NCBI GenBank assembly: GCA_963169355.1
Contig: CAUJCR010000006.1
Location: 124,001 to 188,000 of the forward strand
DNA from: Bacteroidota bacterium
GTDB lineage: Bacteria > Bacteroidota > Bacteroidia > B-17B0 > Aurantibacillaceae
Length of the DNA: 64,000 bases
Direction of reading: 5' to 3'
The notes beneath the pieces were generated by a model that saw only the letters and a program-made list of their open reading frames with translations, was not told the origin of the DNA and did no database searches. The position numbers and the translations under genes are program-made. Shown piece by piece: positions 54,409 through 63,781 of this stretch. The stretch's first letter is position 1. Every line of letters begins with the position of its first letter.

Positions 54409-55988
54409 GCAACTTTCTTTTTAAATCGTAGTATCTGACTTAACAGAAAGAGTAGAATGGCAATTATAGAACTGGTATAAGAAATTATATCACCAAATTT
54501 CACAAAAAATGTGTGATTGTTTTGTACGCCTACTTTTTTAGAAATGGTTGCTTTTTCCCAATAGGGCGTGGCTTGTTCAACTTCTCCAAGAGGTGTAATA
54601 AAACAAGATATTCCAGTATTAGCACATCTTACAATTTCATTTCGAGTTTCAATAGCTCGTAGTTTAGCGTAAGCTAAATGCTGACGATGACCTGGTGTGT
54701 TTTCCCACCAACCATCATTAGTAATAATAAAAATGATATTTGCTCCACGTCTAATATAATCAGCTACGTAATCAGAATAAACACTCTCATAACAAATAAC
54801 AGGCGCAATTCCAACTTGTTTGTTATGACTAAAAAACACACCTCGATCATCTTGTGTGCCTAAACTACCCATGGTTCCACCCATATCAATAGCAAGACTT
54901 TCAAGAGGTTTAAATAGAGCAGGAAACGGCATTCTTTCTACGCCTGGTACTAACTTAGATTTATGATAATAACTGTATGGAGTATTTAAAGATAATTGTA
55001 ATCCTGTATTATAATAATCAAAATAAGTGTCAGAGTTGCCATTTCTTCGCGCTGTAGAACTTAAAGGCTCTCCTGGCTTAAATACTTTAAATGTACTGGC
55101 ACCAGTTACTATCGTTAAGTTGGGGTAAAATTTCAAAATACTGTCTCTTAAAAATGGAATTGAAAATGTTTCGTTTTCATAGCCCTCAGTATAATCTTCG
55201 GTTAAGAATGTTTCTGGTAAAACTAAAAAATCAGTTGTGCTATCAAGTTTATCTTTTATTTGAATCAGTAAGTTTTGGAGTTGGATTTCTGGAGAGTAAT
55301 AAAATTTTTCATTATACGGATCAACATTGGGCTGAACAATAAGTGTATTATAGGTTGAAGCATTGTTTTTTTCTTGACCTCTTATATATAGTAAACTATA
55401 AGAGATTATAATTGGAATAATAATAGTAGTTAATGGAAATAAAACTTTTTTTAATGATAGAGTTGAGGTTTTTAATACTTGAAACAAAAGAATATTGATA
55501 ATTAATATCCAAAGGCTTCCTCCTGATGTGCCTGTAAACTCATACCATTGTACCCAGTTATGTGTAAAGGCAAAAACATTACCAAGTGTAAGCCAAGTCC
55601 ATGTTAAATCCCATAGGGTGTGTCCGTATTCAAAGCCTAACCATATTGGAATTAGTAACCAAATTCCCCAAGGTTTATTAAGCCGTTGTTTTAGACGATG
55701 CCAAATCATAAAAACAACACACATTAAAATAGCATTACAAACAATAGCTAATGCGGCACCACCAAAAGATGCAAAATAAATCCACCATGTAACCAAAAGA
55801 TTCCATAAGAAAAACGTAAAATAACTTAAACCGATGAGTTTAAGTTTATTTTCAGATATTCTATCTTCAATGATTAGTAACGGTATCCACGCAATGAAAA
55901 TGAGGAATGTAAAAGGAGAAAACCAACTTGCGCTTAATAGTACAGCACTAAGTATGGCTAAAACAAAATTTGGAATGCGATTAAACAT
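54405..55988 (-). CDS. lnt: apolipoprotein N-acyltransferase
   Basis: 527 residues. About seven N-terminal transmembrane helices (1-~200), then a nitrilase-fold periplasmic domain with the Glu-Lys-Cys triad: E259 in VLPETFLTED, K343 in YYHKSKLVPGVE and C399 in PVICYESVY; TNDGWW is also typical. A last helix (SIIAILLFLLSQILRF) anchors the C-terminus. It adds the third acyl chain to the N-terminal Cys of lipoproteins. The motif after LVP reads GVERMPF, slightly different from the usual FGE. It is encoded downstream of the SpoIIE gene on the same strand (27-base gap). Confidence 0.93.
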   Translation of the reverse strand: MFNRIPNFVLAILSAVLLSASWFSPFTFLIFIAWIPLLIIEDRISENKLKLIGLSYFTFFLWNLLVTWWIYFASFGGAALAIVCNAILMCVVFMIWHRLKQRLNKPWGIWLLIPIWLGFEYGHTLWDLTWTWLTLGNVFAFTHNWVQWYEFTGTSGGSLWILIINILLFQVLKTSTLSLKKVLFPLTTIIIPIIISYSLLYIRGQEKNNASTYNTLIVQPNVDPYNEKFYYSPEIQLQNLLIQIKDKLDSTTDFLVLPETFLTEDYTEGYENETFSIPFLRDSILKFYPNLTIVTGASTFKVFKPGEPLSSTARRNGNSDTYFDYYNTGLQLSLNTPYSYYHKSKLVPGVERMPFPALFKPLESLAIDMGGTMGSLGTQDDRGVFFSHNKQVGIAPVICYESVYSDYVADYIRRGANIIFIITNDGWWENTPGHRQHLAYAKLRAIETRNEIVRCANTGISCFITPLGEVEQATPYWEKATISKKVGVQNNHTFFVKFGDIISYTSSIIAILLFLLSQILRFKKKVA

Positions 55989-56015
55989 TGCATAAAGATA
56001 GGAGAAATTTTTTGC

Positions 56016-58112
56016 TTAAAGTTTAAATCCAATAACACATACATCATCTACTTGCTCTAGTTTACCTTTCCAATTATCAAATGATTGTTCGATGATGGTT
56101 TTTTGGATTGCAATGGACTCAGTATGTGAGTTTAATAAGATTTGTTCTAATTGTTTGTATTTATATTTCTTTCCATCTGGTCCTCCGAATTGATCGGCAA
56201 AACCATCGGTAAAGAGGTAAAAACAAGTACCAATTTCGTATTTTACTCTGTGTGTTGTAAAAGGCTTAGGATTGTCAATTTTCCCAATAGGTTGCTTATC
56301 TGGTTTTATCTTTATTAACTCATTATTATAAATATACCATAATGGATTGTTTGCACCACTCCAGTTAATCTCAGTACTTATTTCGCCAGATTGTGGATGA
56401 GTTGTTTTTTTAATATGTATAAGCGAAATATCCATACCATCTTTCACATCCGCATCACTTTTTTCAAACGTTTCTATTACTAGTTCTCTTGTTTTGTTTA
56501 AGATTTCTCCTGGCATTTGTAATTCAAATTCCTTTACTGAACGAAATAAAGCATTAGAACACACAATAGATACAAGGGCGCCTGGCACACCATGCCCTGT
56601 ACTATCCGCAGCTGCTATATAGTAGTGTGTAGTATTGTCTAGAGTAAACGAATAAGACCAATAAAAATCACCTGCTACAATGTCTTTAGGTTTGTATATT
56701 ATAAAATTTTGAGGCAAATGTTTATCTATAAATTTTTTAGGAGGCAATATAGCTTCTTGTAAACGCTTAGCATAAGTAATAGAATCTAAAATCTCTTTTT
56801 GTTTTTCTTCGAGGGTTAATTTTTGCTCATTAATTTGTTGCGTTCTAACTCTTACTTTTTCTTCTAGTTCTTGATTAGTGATGTTCTGTAATTTTTGAAT
56901 CTCTTCTAGGTTTTCAATAATTTTTTGTTGGGCTAATTCGCTGGTTGCTTTAAAACGGTTGTACTTATCAGCTAAACCTAGCGATAATAAAATCATTTCA
57001 ATTCCTGATCCAAAGTGCATAACATATTCAGTAAAAGAATTAGATGGTAACATGCCCAAATCTTTTAAAACATAAATGATTACACTTGCAAGCACAAAGG
57101 TATAGGCAATGGAATAAAACTTAGCTGATTTATTTCCTCTTATCCAAGAAGTTACACCCACTAAAATACCGATGAGAGAAACTAATGCTGCAAAAATTGA
57201 GCAAGCAATGTCATGAAATATAATATCTGGATAAATGAATAATAGAACTATAAATACATATACAGGAATATTAAACCCTAATATTAATTTGTAACCAAAC
57301 AACCAAGTGCGTTTTAATTCTAAGAATGAAACGGCAAACCAGGTTCCGAAAATAGTAGAAGCATAAATCCAAAAGTATAAAGCAAGATTATTAAGCTGAG
57401 GCGAATTAGGTAACATGTACTTAAACATGTAACCATCAAAATTAAATAAACTCATGCCGTAGCAGAAAAGAAAGGAGATATAAAACAGGTAAGATTTATC
57501 TTTTAAACGCGTATATAAAAAGAAATTAAATAAAAAGATAAAAAGCAAAGCACCATAATACAGGCCAGTTCCCCACGACAACTCAGTAAATGTTTTAATT
57601 AATGCCGACTCGCTATATAGCTTAACAGGAGCTAATAAACTAATTTCGCATTTTATTTTTAAATACACATCTACTACTTTATTAGCGTTAGGAGGCAGCT
57701 TAACTAAAAAATCGGGCAGGTTGTAGTTTCGAGTATTAAATGTAAAATGATCACCAAAAACATATTTTTCAATCACATGATTGTCTTGTACAAAATATAC
57801 TTCAATAGAATCAATTAATGGATTTTCAAAATGTAGATAATAATTTTCTTGTGTGTTTTCGTTATAATATGAAAATGCAAACCAGTGGGGTAATTTAGTG
57901 TAAGTAAGATTTACAGCAGATACAGTAAACTTCTCAAAATCCAACAACTGTATATCTTTTATCGTTTTAGTTTCGGTAGAATCGCAAAAATGCGAAAGTT
58001 TTATTTCCTGAATTGGTTTTTGTTTTTGTAACAAATAAATATTATGAGCATAGGTGCCAATGGAGTGTCCTGCAATAAAAAGTATGAGCCAATATTTAAT
58101 AGTACCTAGCAT
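56016..58112 (-). CDS. 7TM sensor with SpoIIE/PP2C serine phosphatase output
   Basis: 698 residues from Met at 58112, chosen because MLGTIKYWLILFIAGHSIGTYA is a good signal peptide; the frame extends to an ATG at 58151. Domains: periplasmic 7TMR-DISM-like beta domain (~25-165), seven transmembrane helices (~175-390), coiled coil (~395-455, EELEEKVRVRTQQINEQ), then an RsbU-type phosphatase (~470-698). Its metal ligands are visible in AGDFYWSY, ADSTGHGVPGA, KDGMDIS, FTDGFADQFGG and DDVCVIGF. Such proteins dephosphorylate anti-anti-sigma-type partners on an external cue. No partner anti-sigma or STAS gene is in the window. Confidence 0.88.
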   Translation of the reverse strand: MLGTIKYWLILFIAGHSIGTYAHNIYLLQKQKPIQEIKLSHFCDSTETKTIKDIQLLDFEKFTVSAVNLTYTKLPHWFAFSYYNENTQENYYLHFENPLIDSIEVYFVQDNHVIEKYVFGDHFTFNTRNYNLPDFLVKLPPNANKVVDVYLKIKCEISLLAPVKLYSESALIKTFTELSWGTGLYYGALLFIFLFNFFLYTRLKDKSYLFYISFLFCYGMSLFNFDGYMFKYMLPNSPQLNNLALYFWIYASTIFGTWFAVSFLELKRTWLFGYKLILGFNIPVYVFIVLLFIYPDIIFHDIACSIFAALVSLIGILVGVTSWIRGNKSAKFYSIAYTFVLASVIIYVLKDLGMLPSNSFTEYVMHFGSGIEMILLSLGLADKYNRFKATSELAQQKIIENLEEIQKLQNITNQELEEKVRVRTQQINEQKLTLEEKQKEILDSITYAKRLQEAILPPKKFIDKHLPQNFIIYKPKDIVAGDFYWSYSFTLDNTTHYYIAAADSTGHGVPGALVSIVCSNALFRSVKEFELQMPGEILNKTRELVIETFEKSDADVKDGMDISLIHIKKTTHPQSGEISTEINWSGANNPLWYIYNNELIKIKPDKQPIGKIDNPKPFTTHRVKYEIGTCFYLFTDGFADQFGGPDGKKYKYKQLEQILLNSHTESIAIQKTIIEQSFDNWKGKLEQVDDVCVIGFKL

Positions 58113-58171
58113 TCCCGCCCTTAATATACAACAATTTAAGGATACAGACATTGAAAATTGCCATTTATCAT

Positions 58172-58314
58172 CTTTTTATGAAGTAGGGGGATATCTTTAG
58201 CGCCTTGATAGTATTTTTTAATAAAAGTACTTTTTTATGTGGTACCCCCCCCATTTTTTTATAGTTTATTAAAAAAAATATACTTTTTTTATTTGTACCC
58301 CCTATTTTTTTATA
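58172..58314. repeat. repeated poly-T/TAC-poly-C units upstream of glnN
   Basis: Two near-identical units: 58228-58263 (TACTTTTTTATGTGGTACCC..., then C's and seven T's) and 58281-58314 (TACTTTTTTTATTTGTACCC..., then TATTTTTTTATA). Their GTACCC cores start 53 bases apart. A third, partial unit at 58172-58190 has CTTTTTATGAAGTA followed by GGGGG where the others have C's. The units fill the 211-base glnN/phosphatase divergent gap, and the last overlaps the glnN promoter. Confidence 0.6.
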
Positions 58315-58322
58315 TATATTTG
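58292..58322 (+). promoter_or_regulatory. glnN promoter
   Basis: TTTG at 58292-58295, a 19-base spacer, then TATATTTG at 58315-58322. This is a full match to the Bacteroidota -33/-7 consensus. It ends 40 bases before the glnN ATG. The second poly-C repeat lies between the two boxes, so a protein bound there would block polymerase. Confidence 0.65.
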
Positions 58323-58362
58323 CCAAAAAAATTATTTTTTAAATTTTAAGATATAAAAAAAT

Positions 58363-60558
58363 ATGAGCACAAGACGAATTTTAGCAATGCAAGACGTTGT
58401 AAAACGCACTCCAGTTGAGTTTTCAAAACCAAAAAACCAACAAGTATCGCAATACTATGGTTCAAAAGTATTTGGCATAGATGCTATGCGCGAATTTTTA
58501 TCCGAAGAAGCGTTTAATAGCATTCAGCAATCTATGAACCAAGGCGTTACTGTAGATAGAAAAATTGCTGATCAAGTGGCAGCTTGCATGAAAGCTTGGG
58601 CGCAAAGTCATGGTGTTACTCACTTTACACATTGGTTTCAACCATTATCTGGCGCAACTGCCGAAAAACACGATGGTTTTTTTGAACCTATTGAAGGTGG
58701 AAGAGCTATTGAGCGCTTTAGTGGAAATGCCTTAGTGCAACAAGAACCCGATGCGTCTTCTTTCCCAAATGGTGGTATTCGTAATACATTTGAAGCACGC
58801 GGATACACTGCTTGGGACCCTACTTCTCCAGCATTTATTTGGGGAGAAACCTTATGTATTCCTACTATTTTTATTTCCTATACTGGCGAGTCGCTTGATT
58901 TTAAAACGCCTTTATTAAGATCACTAAGTGCTTTAGATAAAGCGGCTACCGATGTTTGCCAAAGTTATTTTGATAAAAACGTAACCAAAGTGATTGCTAC
59001 ATTAGGCTGGGAACAAGAGTATTTTTTAATTGACACAGCTTTACATAATATTCGTTACGATTTACAACAAACAGGGCGTACCTTATTTGGCCATATTCCT
59101 GCCAAAGGGCAACAATTAGAAGATCATTACTGGGGTTCAATTCCTGAGCGTGTGGCGGCATTTATGAAAGACTTTGAATACGAATCACATTTATTAGGAA
59201 TTCCTGTGCGTACTCGTCATAACGAGGTGGCTCCTGCCCAGTTTGAATGCGCGCCAATGTTTGAAGAGATGAATTTAGCAGTTGATCATAATTTATTATT
59301 AATGGACGTGATGGAAAAAGTAGCTATGCGTCATAATTTTAGAGTGCTATTTCATGAAAAACCTTATGCCCGTGTAAATGGTAGCGGAAAACATAATAAT
59401 TGGAGCTTAGCAACCAACACAGGAAAAAATTTATTATCGCCAGGTAAAACACCTAAAACTAACTTACAGTTCTTAGCGTTTTTTATTAATACAGTAAAAG
59501 CTGTGTATGAACATGGTGATTTATTAAGAGCATCTATTGCATCGGCTAATAACGATCACCGTTTGGGAGCAAATGAAGCACCACCAGCTATTATGTCGGT
59601 ATTTTTAGGTGAACAACTATCTAAGGTGTTAGATGATTTAGAAAAATCGGTACACAGCGGTAAGATGAGTCCAGAGGAAAAAACAGCACTTAAATTAAAC
59701 ATTGGAAAAATTCCGGATATTTTATTAGATAATACCGATAGAAATAGAACCTCGCCATTTGCCTTTACTGGAAATAAATTTGAGTTTAGAGCGGTAGGAT
59801 CTTCGGCAAATTGCGGTTGGCCAATGACGGTTTTAAATTCTATTATGGCCGAGCAATTAGTGGCTTTTAAAAAAGACGTTGATGCATTAATTGAGAAAAA
59901 TATTGATAAAGACGAGGCTATTTTCCAAATCTTGAAGAAATACATTATTGAAAGTAAAAAAATTCGTTTTGAAGGTAATGGTTATGGCGACGAATGGAAG
60001 GCTGAGGCAAAGAAAAGAGGATTAAATAATTTTCCTACTACACCATCGGCACTAGACGCAATGGTTTCTAAAAAGTCGCAAAAATTGTTTGAAAACATGG
60101 CAATTTTAAACCATAGAGAGTTGGATGCGCGTTATGAAATAGCATTAGAAACCTACACTAAAAAGATACAAATTGAGAGCCGTATTTTTGCCGACTTAGT
60201 TAATAACCACATTATACCTACAGCGTTGAATTATCAGAAAGCTTTAATTGAAAATGTAACAGGACTAAAAACTATTTTATCTGCTACCGAGTTTAAAACA
60301 GCTGCTGAAACTCAAATCAATTTGATTAAAGAAATTAGCGAGCGTGTAGCCATTATTCGAAATGCCGCTATTGACATGACTGAGGAAAGAAAAAAAGCAA
60401 ATAAATTAGATAATGCTAAGAAGCAGGCTCATGCGTATTGCGAAAAAGTAAAGCCATTTTTTGAAACTATTCGCTATAATGTAGATAAACTTGAAATTAT
60501 AGTAGATGACGCTACATGGCCTTTGCCAAAATATCGTGAAATGTTGAACTTGCGATAA
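58363..60558 (+). CDS. glnN: glutamine synthetase type III
   Basis: 731 residues, the GSIII length (GSI is about 470). It makes glutamine from glutamate, ammonia and ATP. The GSIII N-terminal VFGIDAMREFLSEEAF, the catalytic motifs GWEQEYFLID, RHNEVAPAQFECAPMFEE, HEKPYARVNGSGKHNNWSL and RNRTSPFAFTGNKFEFRAVGSS are all present. The extra C-terminal helical region (~600-700) is GSIII-specific. The hexamer-of-two-rings family is common in Bacteroidota and cyanobacteria. GSIII lacks the adenylylation tyrosine loop, so regulation is probably transcriptional, consistent with the structured promoter region. Confidence 0.96.
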   Translation: MSTRRILAMQDVVKRTPVEFSKPKNQQVSQYYGSKVFGIDAMREFLSEEAFNSIQQSMNQGVTVDRKIADQVAACMKAWAQSHGVTHFTHWFQPLSGATAEKHDGFFEPIEGGRAIERFSGNALVQQEPDASSFPNGGIRNTFEARGYTAWDPTSPAFIWGETLCIPTIFISYTGESLDFKTPLLRSLSALDKAATDVCQSYFDKNVTKVIATLGWEQEYFLIDTALHNIRYDLQQTGRTLFGHIPAKGQQLEDHYWGSIPERVAAFMKDFEYESHLLGIPVRTRHNEVAPAQFECAPMFEEMNLAVDHNLLLMDVMEKVAMRHNFRVLFHEKPYARVNGSGKHNNWSLATNTGKNLLSPGKTPKTNLQFLAFFINTVKAVYEHGDLLRASIASANNDHRLGANEAPPAIMSVFLGEQLSKVLDDLEKSVHSGKMSPEEKTALKLNIGKIPDILLDNTDRNRTSPFAFTGNKFEFRAVGSSANCGWPMTVLNSIMAEQLVAFKKDVDALIEKNIDKDEAIFQILKKYIIESKKIRFEGNGYGDEWKAEAKKRGLNNFPTTPSALDAMVSKKSQKLFENMAILNHRELDARYEIALETYTKKIQIESRIFADLVNNHIIPTALNYQKALIENVTGLKTILSATEFKTAAETQINLIKEISERVAIIRNAAIDMTEERKKANKLDNAKKQAHAYCEKVKPFFETIRYNVDKLEIIVDDATWPLPKYREMLNLR

Positions 60559-60588
60559 ACGATATCTTCCAATCGTTTGATTATCAGG

Positions 60589-60635
60589 TTCTTTAAGTAC
60601 TTTGAGGTATGAAATATTTCCTTAAACTTTAAGAA
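60589..60635 (+). other. imperfect hairpin downstream of glnN
   Basis: TTCTTTAAGT..TTGAGG (60589-60607) can pair with CCTTAAACTTTAAGAA (60620-60635) with one T-T mismatch, a three-base bulge and one G-U pair; the loop is 12 bases. No T-run follows, so it is not a standard terminator. It may protect the glnN 3' end or slow transcription. The rest of the 179-base gap holds only the promoter for the next gene. Confidence 0.35.
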
Positions 60636-60681
60636 TATGATTTAGCTGAAATTTATCATAGTGAAAAAAATGTTCAAAATT

Positions 60682-60711
60682 TTTGCAGTTTTAAAAAAAT
60701 ATATATCTTAG
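60682..60711 (+). promoter_or_regulatory. promoter of the OmpA/PD40 gene
   Basis: TTTG at 60682-60685, an 18-base spacer, then TATCTTAG at 60704-60711 (one base off TAnnTTTG). It ends 26 bases before ATG 60738. Confidence 0.5.
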
Positions 60712-60737
60712 CACCTTACAAAGTTTAAATTTTAACT

Positions 60738-62861
60738 ATGAAAAACTTAAGAAGATTATTTCTATCCACTACAGCTATTTTAGCTTTTGTTGTTTCTGCT
60801 TCTGCACAAAAAAATTATTTAAAAGATGCAGATAATGCGTATGCTCATAACCAATACTTTAATGCTATTGAGTTGTATAAGCAAGCTTATACAAAAGTAA
60901 AAAAAGCAGATGCTAAATCTAAAATTTTATACAGAACTGGTGATTCATACCATAAAATTAATGATTTAAAAGGGGCTGAGACTTATTACCAAAAAGCTAT
61001 TAAAGCGAAATATGCTGATCCAATTGTGTATTTAAACTTAGCAGATGTTTTAAAAGCTCAACAAAAATATCCTGAGGCTATTATTGAGTATAATAACTAT
61101 AAGAAGTTGGCACCATCAGATGTTCGTGGAGAAAATGGTGTGAAATCATGTGAGTTGGCTCAACAATGGAAAGACGCTAAAAACACGCCTGAAACTCGTT
61201 TAAAGGTAGAAAACATGGTTTTATTAAACTCTAAAGAGTCTGATTTTAGCCCTGCGTATGCAGATAAAAAATATACTACTTTAATTTTCACCTCTACCCG
61301 TCAAGGAGCTACAGGTTCAATTGATGTTACTAATGGTCAAAATCACTCTGATTTATATGAAGCAAAATTAGATAAAAACGGAAAATGGAGCACACCAGCT
61401 CAATTAGCGACTACAATTGTTTCTAAAATGAATGAAGCTTCTGTTTCTGTATCTAGAAAGGGAGATGTTATGTTTATGACACGTTGTCCTGAGGCTAAAG
61501 GAAAACAGTTAAAATGCCAAATTTATGTTTGTAAAAAACAAGGGCCATCTTGGGCAGAACCTGAATTATTGAATTTTAATATAGATACAGTAGCTTTCGC
61601 TCACCCATCAATTAATGTTAAAGGAGATGTATTATACTTTACTTCTAAAATGCCTGGTGGATATGGTGGAGCTGATATATGGATGAGTACTTATGACAAA
61701 AAATCTAAATCTTGGGGACAACCTGTAAATTTAGGTCCTACTGTTAATACTCAAGGAGACGAGATGTATCCGTATATTCATGAGGACGATAAAACTTTAT
61801 ACTTCTCTTCTAACTATCATTTAGGAATGGGAGGTTTGGATATTTTTAAAGTGGAAAAAGATGCGAGTGGTAAATTTAGCAAAGCACCTGAGAATTTAAA
61901 ATTCCCAATGAACTCAGCAGGAGATGATTTTGGTATTGTTTACGAAGGCAAAAAAGTTAAAGGATATTTTACTTCTAATCGTGAGGGTGGTAAAGGAAGT
62001 GATGATATTTATTCATTTATTCTACCTCCACTTTTCTTTAACTTAAATGGTACTGTAGTGAGTGCCGAGTTTAATGAGCCTGTGAAAAACGCATATATTC
62101 ACTTAAAAGGTTCAAATGGTGATATGTTTGAATTTAAAACGGGAGATGATGGTAAATATAACTTTAAACTAAAAGAAAATACTACTTATGAAGTAACTGT
62201 AGGAACAGATAAAAATACAGTTTCTAAAACATTTGTTTTAGGTTTCTTAGCTAACAAGGACATGGGTAAATTAACTACAGTAGATGAAAACGAATCAAAA
62301 GACTTTGTGAAAGATTTCGTTCTTACACCTGTAAAAGCAGAAATTCGTTTCCCTGCGGTATTATATGCCTTAGGTAAAGCTGATTTATTAGTTGACCCAA
62401 CTGGAACTGATAAATCAAACGATACTCGTAAACCATTAAACTCTAAAGACTCTTTAAATTTCTTATATCAAACTTTAATGGATAACCCAACCATTATTGT
62501 AGAATTACAATCGCATACAGATAGCCGTGGTTCAGATGCAAAAAACCAAATCTTATCAGAGGCTCGTGCTAAGTCTTGTGTGGATTACTTAGTAAATGAG
62601 AAAAAAGTGCCTATTGAGCGTTTGAAATTTAAAGGATGGGGCGAGAAAAAATTATTAATTACTGATGCTCAAATTGCAAAAGCTAAAACAAAAGAAGAAA
62701 AAGAAGCATTACACCAAAAGAATCGTCGTACGGTATTCCGTATTGTAAGTTGGGATTACGTAGACCCTAATGCGCCAAAAACTAATAAATCAGTTTACAA
62801 ACCTCAAGTATCAGGTGAAGAGAACTCTGAGGAGTTACCTGATAGTGAAACTGCTGAGTAA
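60738..62861 (+). CDS. OmpA-family protein with TPR, PD40 and CarboxypepD domains (PorE-like)
   Basis: 707 residues. Signal peptide 1-24 (VVSASAQ), without a lipobox Cys. TPR-like helices at ~25-150 (NQYFNAIELYKQAY, AETYYQKAIKAKYADPIVYLNLAD). PD40/WD40-like propeller repeats at ~165-430 (LYFTSKMPGGYGGADIWMS, LYFSSNYHLGMGGLDIFKV, YFTSNREGGKGSDDIY). A CarboxypepD-like sandwich at ~440-520. OmpA C-terminal peptidoglycan-binding domain at ~545-680 (QSHTDSRGSDAKNQILSEARAKSC). This order is that described for T9SS component PorE, though PorE is a lipoprotein; related OmpA proteins exist. It probably tethers an outer-membrane machine to peptidoglycan. Confidence 0.85.
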   Translation: MKNLRRLFLSTTAILAFVVSASAQKNYLKDADNAYAHNQYFNAIELYKQAYTKVKKADAKSKILYRTGDSYHKINDLKGAETYYQKAIKAKYADPIVYLNLADVLKAQQKYPEAIIEYNNYKKLAPSDVRGENGVKSCELAQQWKDAKNTPETRLKVENMVLLNSKESDFSPAYADKKYTTLIFTSTRQGATGSIDVTNGQNHSDLYEAKLDKNGKWSTPAQLATTIVSKMNEASVSVSRKGDVMFMTRCPEAKGKQLKCQIYVCKKQGPSWAEPELLNFNIDTVAFAHPSINVKGDVLYFTSKMPGGYGGADIWMSTYDKKSKSWGQPVNLGPTVNTQGDEMYPYIHEDDKTLYFSSNYHLGMGGLDIFKVEKDASGKFSKAPENLKFPMNSAGDDFGIVYEGKKVKGYFTSNREGGKGSDDIYSFILPPLFFNLNGTVVSAEFNEPVKNAYIHLKGSNGDMFEFKTGDDGKYNFKLKENTTYEVTVGTDKNTVSKTFVLGFLANKDMGKLTTVDENESKDFVKDFVLTPVKAEIRFPAVLYALGKADLLVDPTGTDKSNDTRKPLNSKDSLNFLYQTLMDNPTIIVELQSHTDSRGSDAKNQILSEARAKSCVDYLVNEKKVPIERLKFKGWGEKKLLITDAQIAKAKTKEEKEALHQKNRRTVFRIVSWDYVDPNAPKTNKSVYKPQVSGEENSEELPDSETAE

Positions 62862-62877
62862 TAGATAATAAGTATTT

Positions 62878-62908
62878 AAAAACCCTTTCAAATTTGAAAG
62901 GGTTTTTT
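62878..62908. terminator. perfect-palindrome terminator after the OmpA gene
   Basis: A 15-bp perfect inverted repeat with no loop bases of its own (arms 62878-62892 and 62893-62907; core CCCTTTCAAATTTGAAAGGG), flanked by A's on the left and T's on the right. It should work in both directions, but only the + strand has an upstream gene to end. Confidence 0.85.
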
Positions 62909-62955
62909 GTTTTCCTCAATTATTGTTAATTATAATGAGTAAGGTATAAATCATG

Positions 62956-62963
62956 TATCTTTG
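62956..62963 (+). promoter_or_regulatory. -7 promoter element of the two small envelope genes
   Basis: TATCTTTG, a perfect -7 box, 18 bases before ATG 62982. The nearest upstream TTG is 30 bases away, so the -33 is not convincing. Confidence 0.45.
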
Positions 62964-62981
62964 TAATTCATTTAGACACTA

Positions 62982-63197
62982 ATGAGAGATATAATATGGA
63001 CTATAATTGTAATTTGGTTGGTTTGGAAAATTTACAATCTATTTAAGTCTAGTTCACAAAAAAAGACCTATCACAACCCTAATACAAACCAATATCATAA
63101 AAAAGGAAAAACGGTTATAAATTATTCCAATTCTCAAAAAACTACGTATAATCCAAGGGATGCTGAATACGTGGACTATGAAGAAATAAAAGAATGA
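62982..63197 (+). CDS. small membrane-anchored protein, DUF4834-like
   Basis: 71 residues. One N-terminal transmembrane helix (IIWTIIVIWLVWKIYNLF), then a basic, Asn/Tyr-rich soluble tail and the acidic end NPRDAEYVDYEEIKE. The helix, the basic NP.TNQY.KKG stretch and a terminal EYVDYEE match what I remember of DUF4834 proteins of Bacteroidota. Function unknown. The stop overlaps the next start (ATGA), so the two genes are translationally coupled. Confidence 0.7.
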   Translation: MRDIIWTIIVIWLVWKIYNLFKSSSQKKTYHNPNTNQYHKKGKTVINYSNSQKTTYNPRDAEYVDYEEIKE

Positions 63198-63781
63198 AGA
63201 AAAGAGGCTTGTTTACCATATTTACGTTGTTTGTTGTAATAATGAATGCACAAGAAACGCCTGCAGCTGCACCATTATCACCTTCACACAATAATAATTT
63301 ACCCGAACAAAGAAACGTAAATGCTGAGTTTCCATCGTTCAAAGAAAGATTGTATTTAGGCGGTAACTTTGGGGCATGGTTTGGTAATACTACTTATGTA
63401 AACGTATCACCATTACTGGGTTGTAGAATTACCAAAAAATTCTCGCTTGGCGTAACAGGTACTTATAACTATTATAGTTATAAGGCTTATAATCAAAAAT
63501 ATGTTAGTACGGTATATGGCGGAGGTGCATTTGCTAGGTATTTAATTCTTGAATATCTATTTGCGCAAGTAGCATGGGACAGATTAAGTGTGCCCGATTA
63601 CCGTTCGGTATTACCAGAAGCTAGAGTTTATGTAGATAATATATTGGTAGGCGGAGGATTTAGACAGCAATTTTCGGACAGAGGCAGTTTTGTTGCTGCA
63701 ATTTTTTATAACATAAATCAAACGCCTTTATCGCCTTACCAAAACCCAATTATACAGATTGGGCTTAATGTTGGCTTATAA
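63194..63781 (+). CDS. small outer-membrane beta-barrel protein, hypothetical
   Basis: 195 residues. Signal peptide 1-20 (GLFTIFTLFVVIMNAQ). A Pro/Ala/Asn-rich linker (~21-45) leads into short amphipathic strands with Gly and aromatic residues (LYLGGNFGAWFGNTTYVNVSP, FSLGVTGTYNYYSY, TVYGGGAFARYLIL, ILVGGGFRQQF). The C-terminal strand is IIQIGLNVGL, as in eight-stranded outer-membrane barrels. Specific function unknown. Coupled to the small DUF4834-like gene by a 4-base overlap. Confidence 0.75.
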   Translation: MKKRGLFTIFTLFVVIMNAQETPAAAPLSPSHNNNLPEQRNVNAEFPSFKERLYLGGNFGAWFGNTTYVNVSPLLGCRITKKFSLGVTGTYNYYSYKAYNQKYVSTVYGGGAFARYLILEYLFAQVAWDRLSVPDYRSVLPEARVYVDNILVGGGFRQQFSDRGSFVAAIFYNINQTPLSPYQNPIIQIGLNVGL

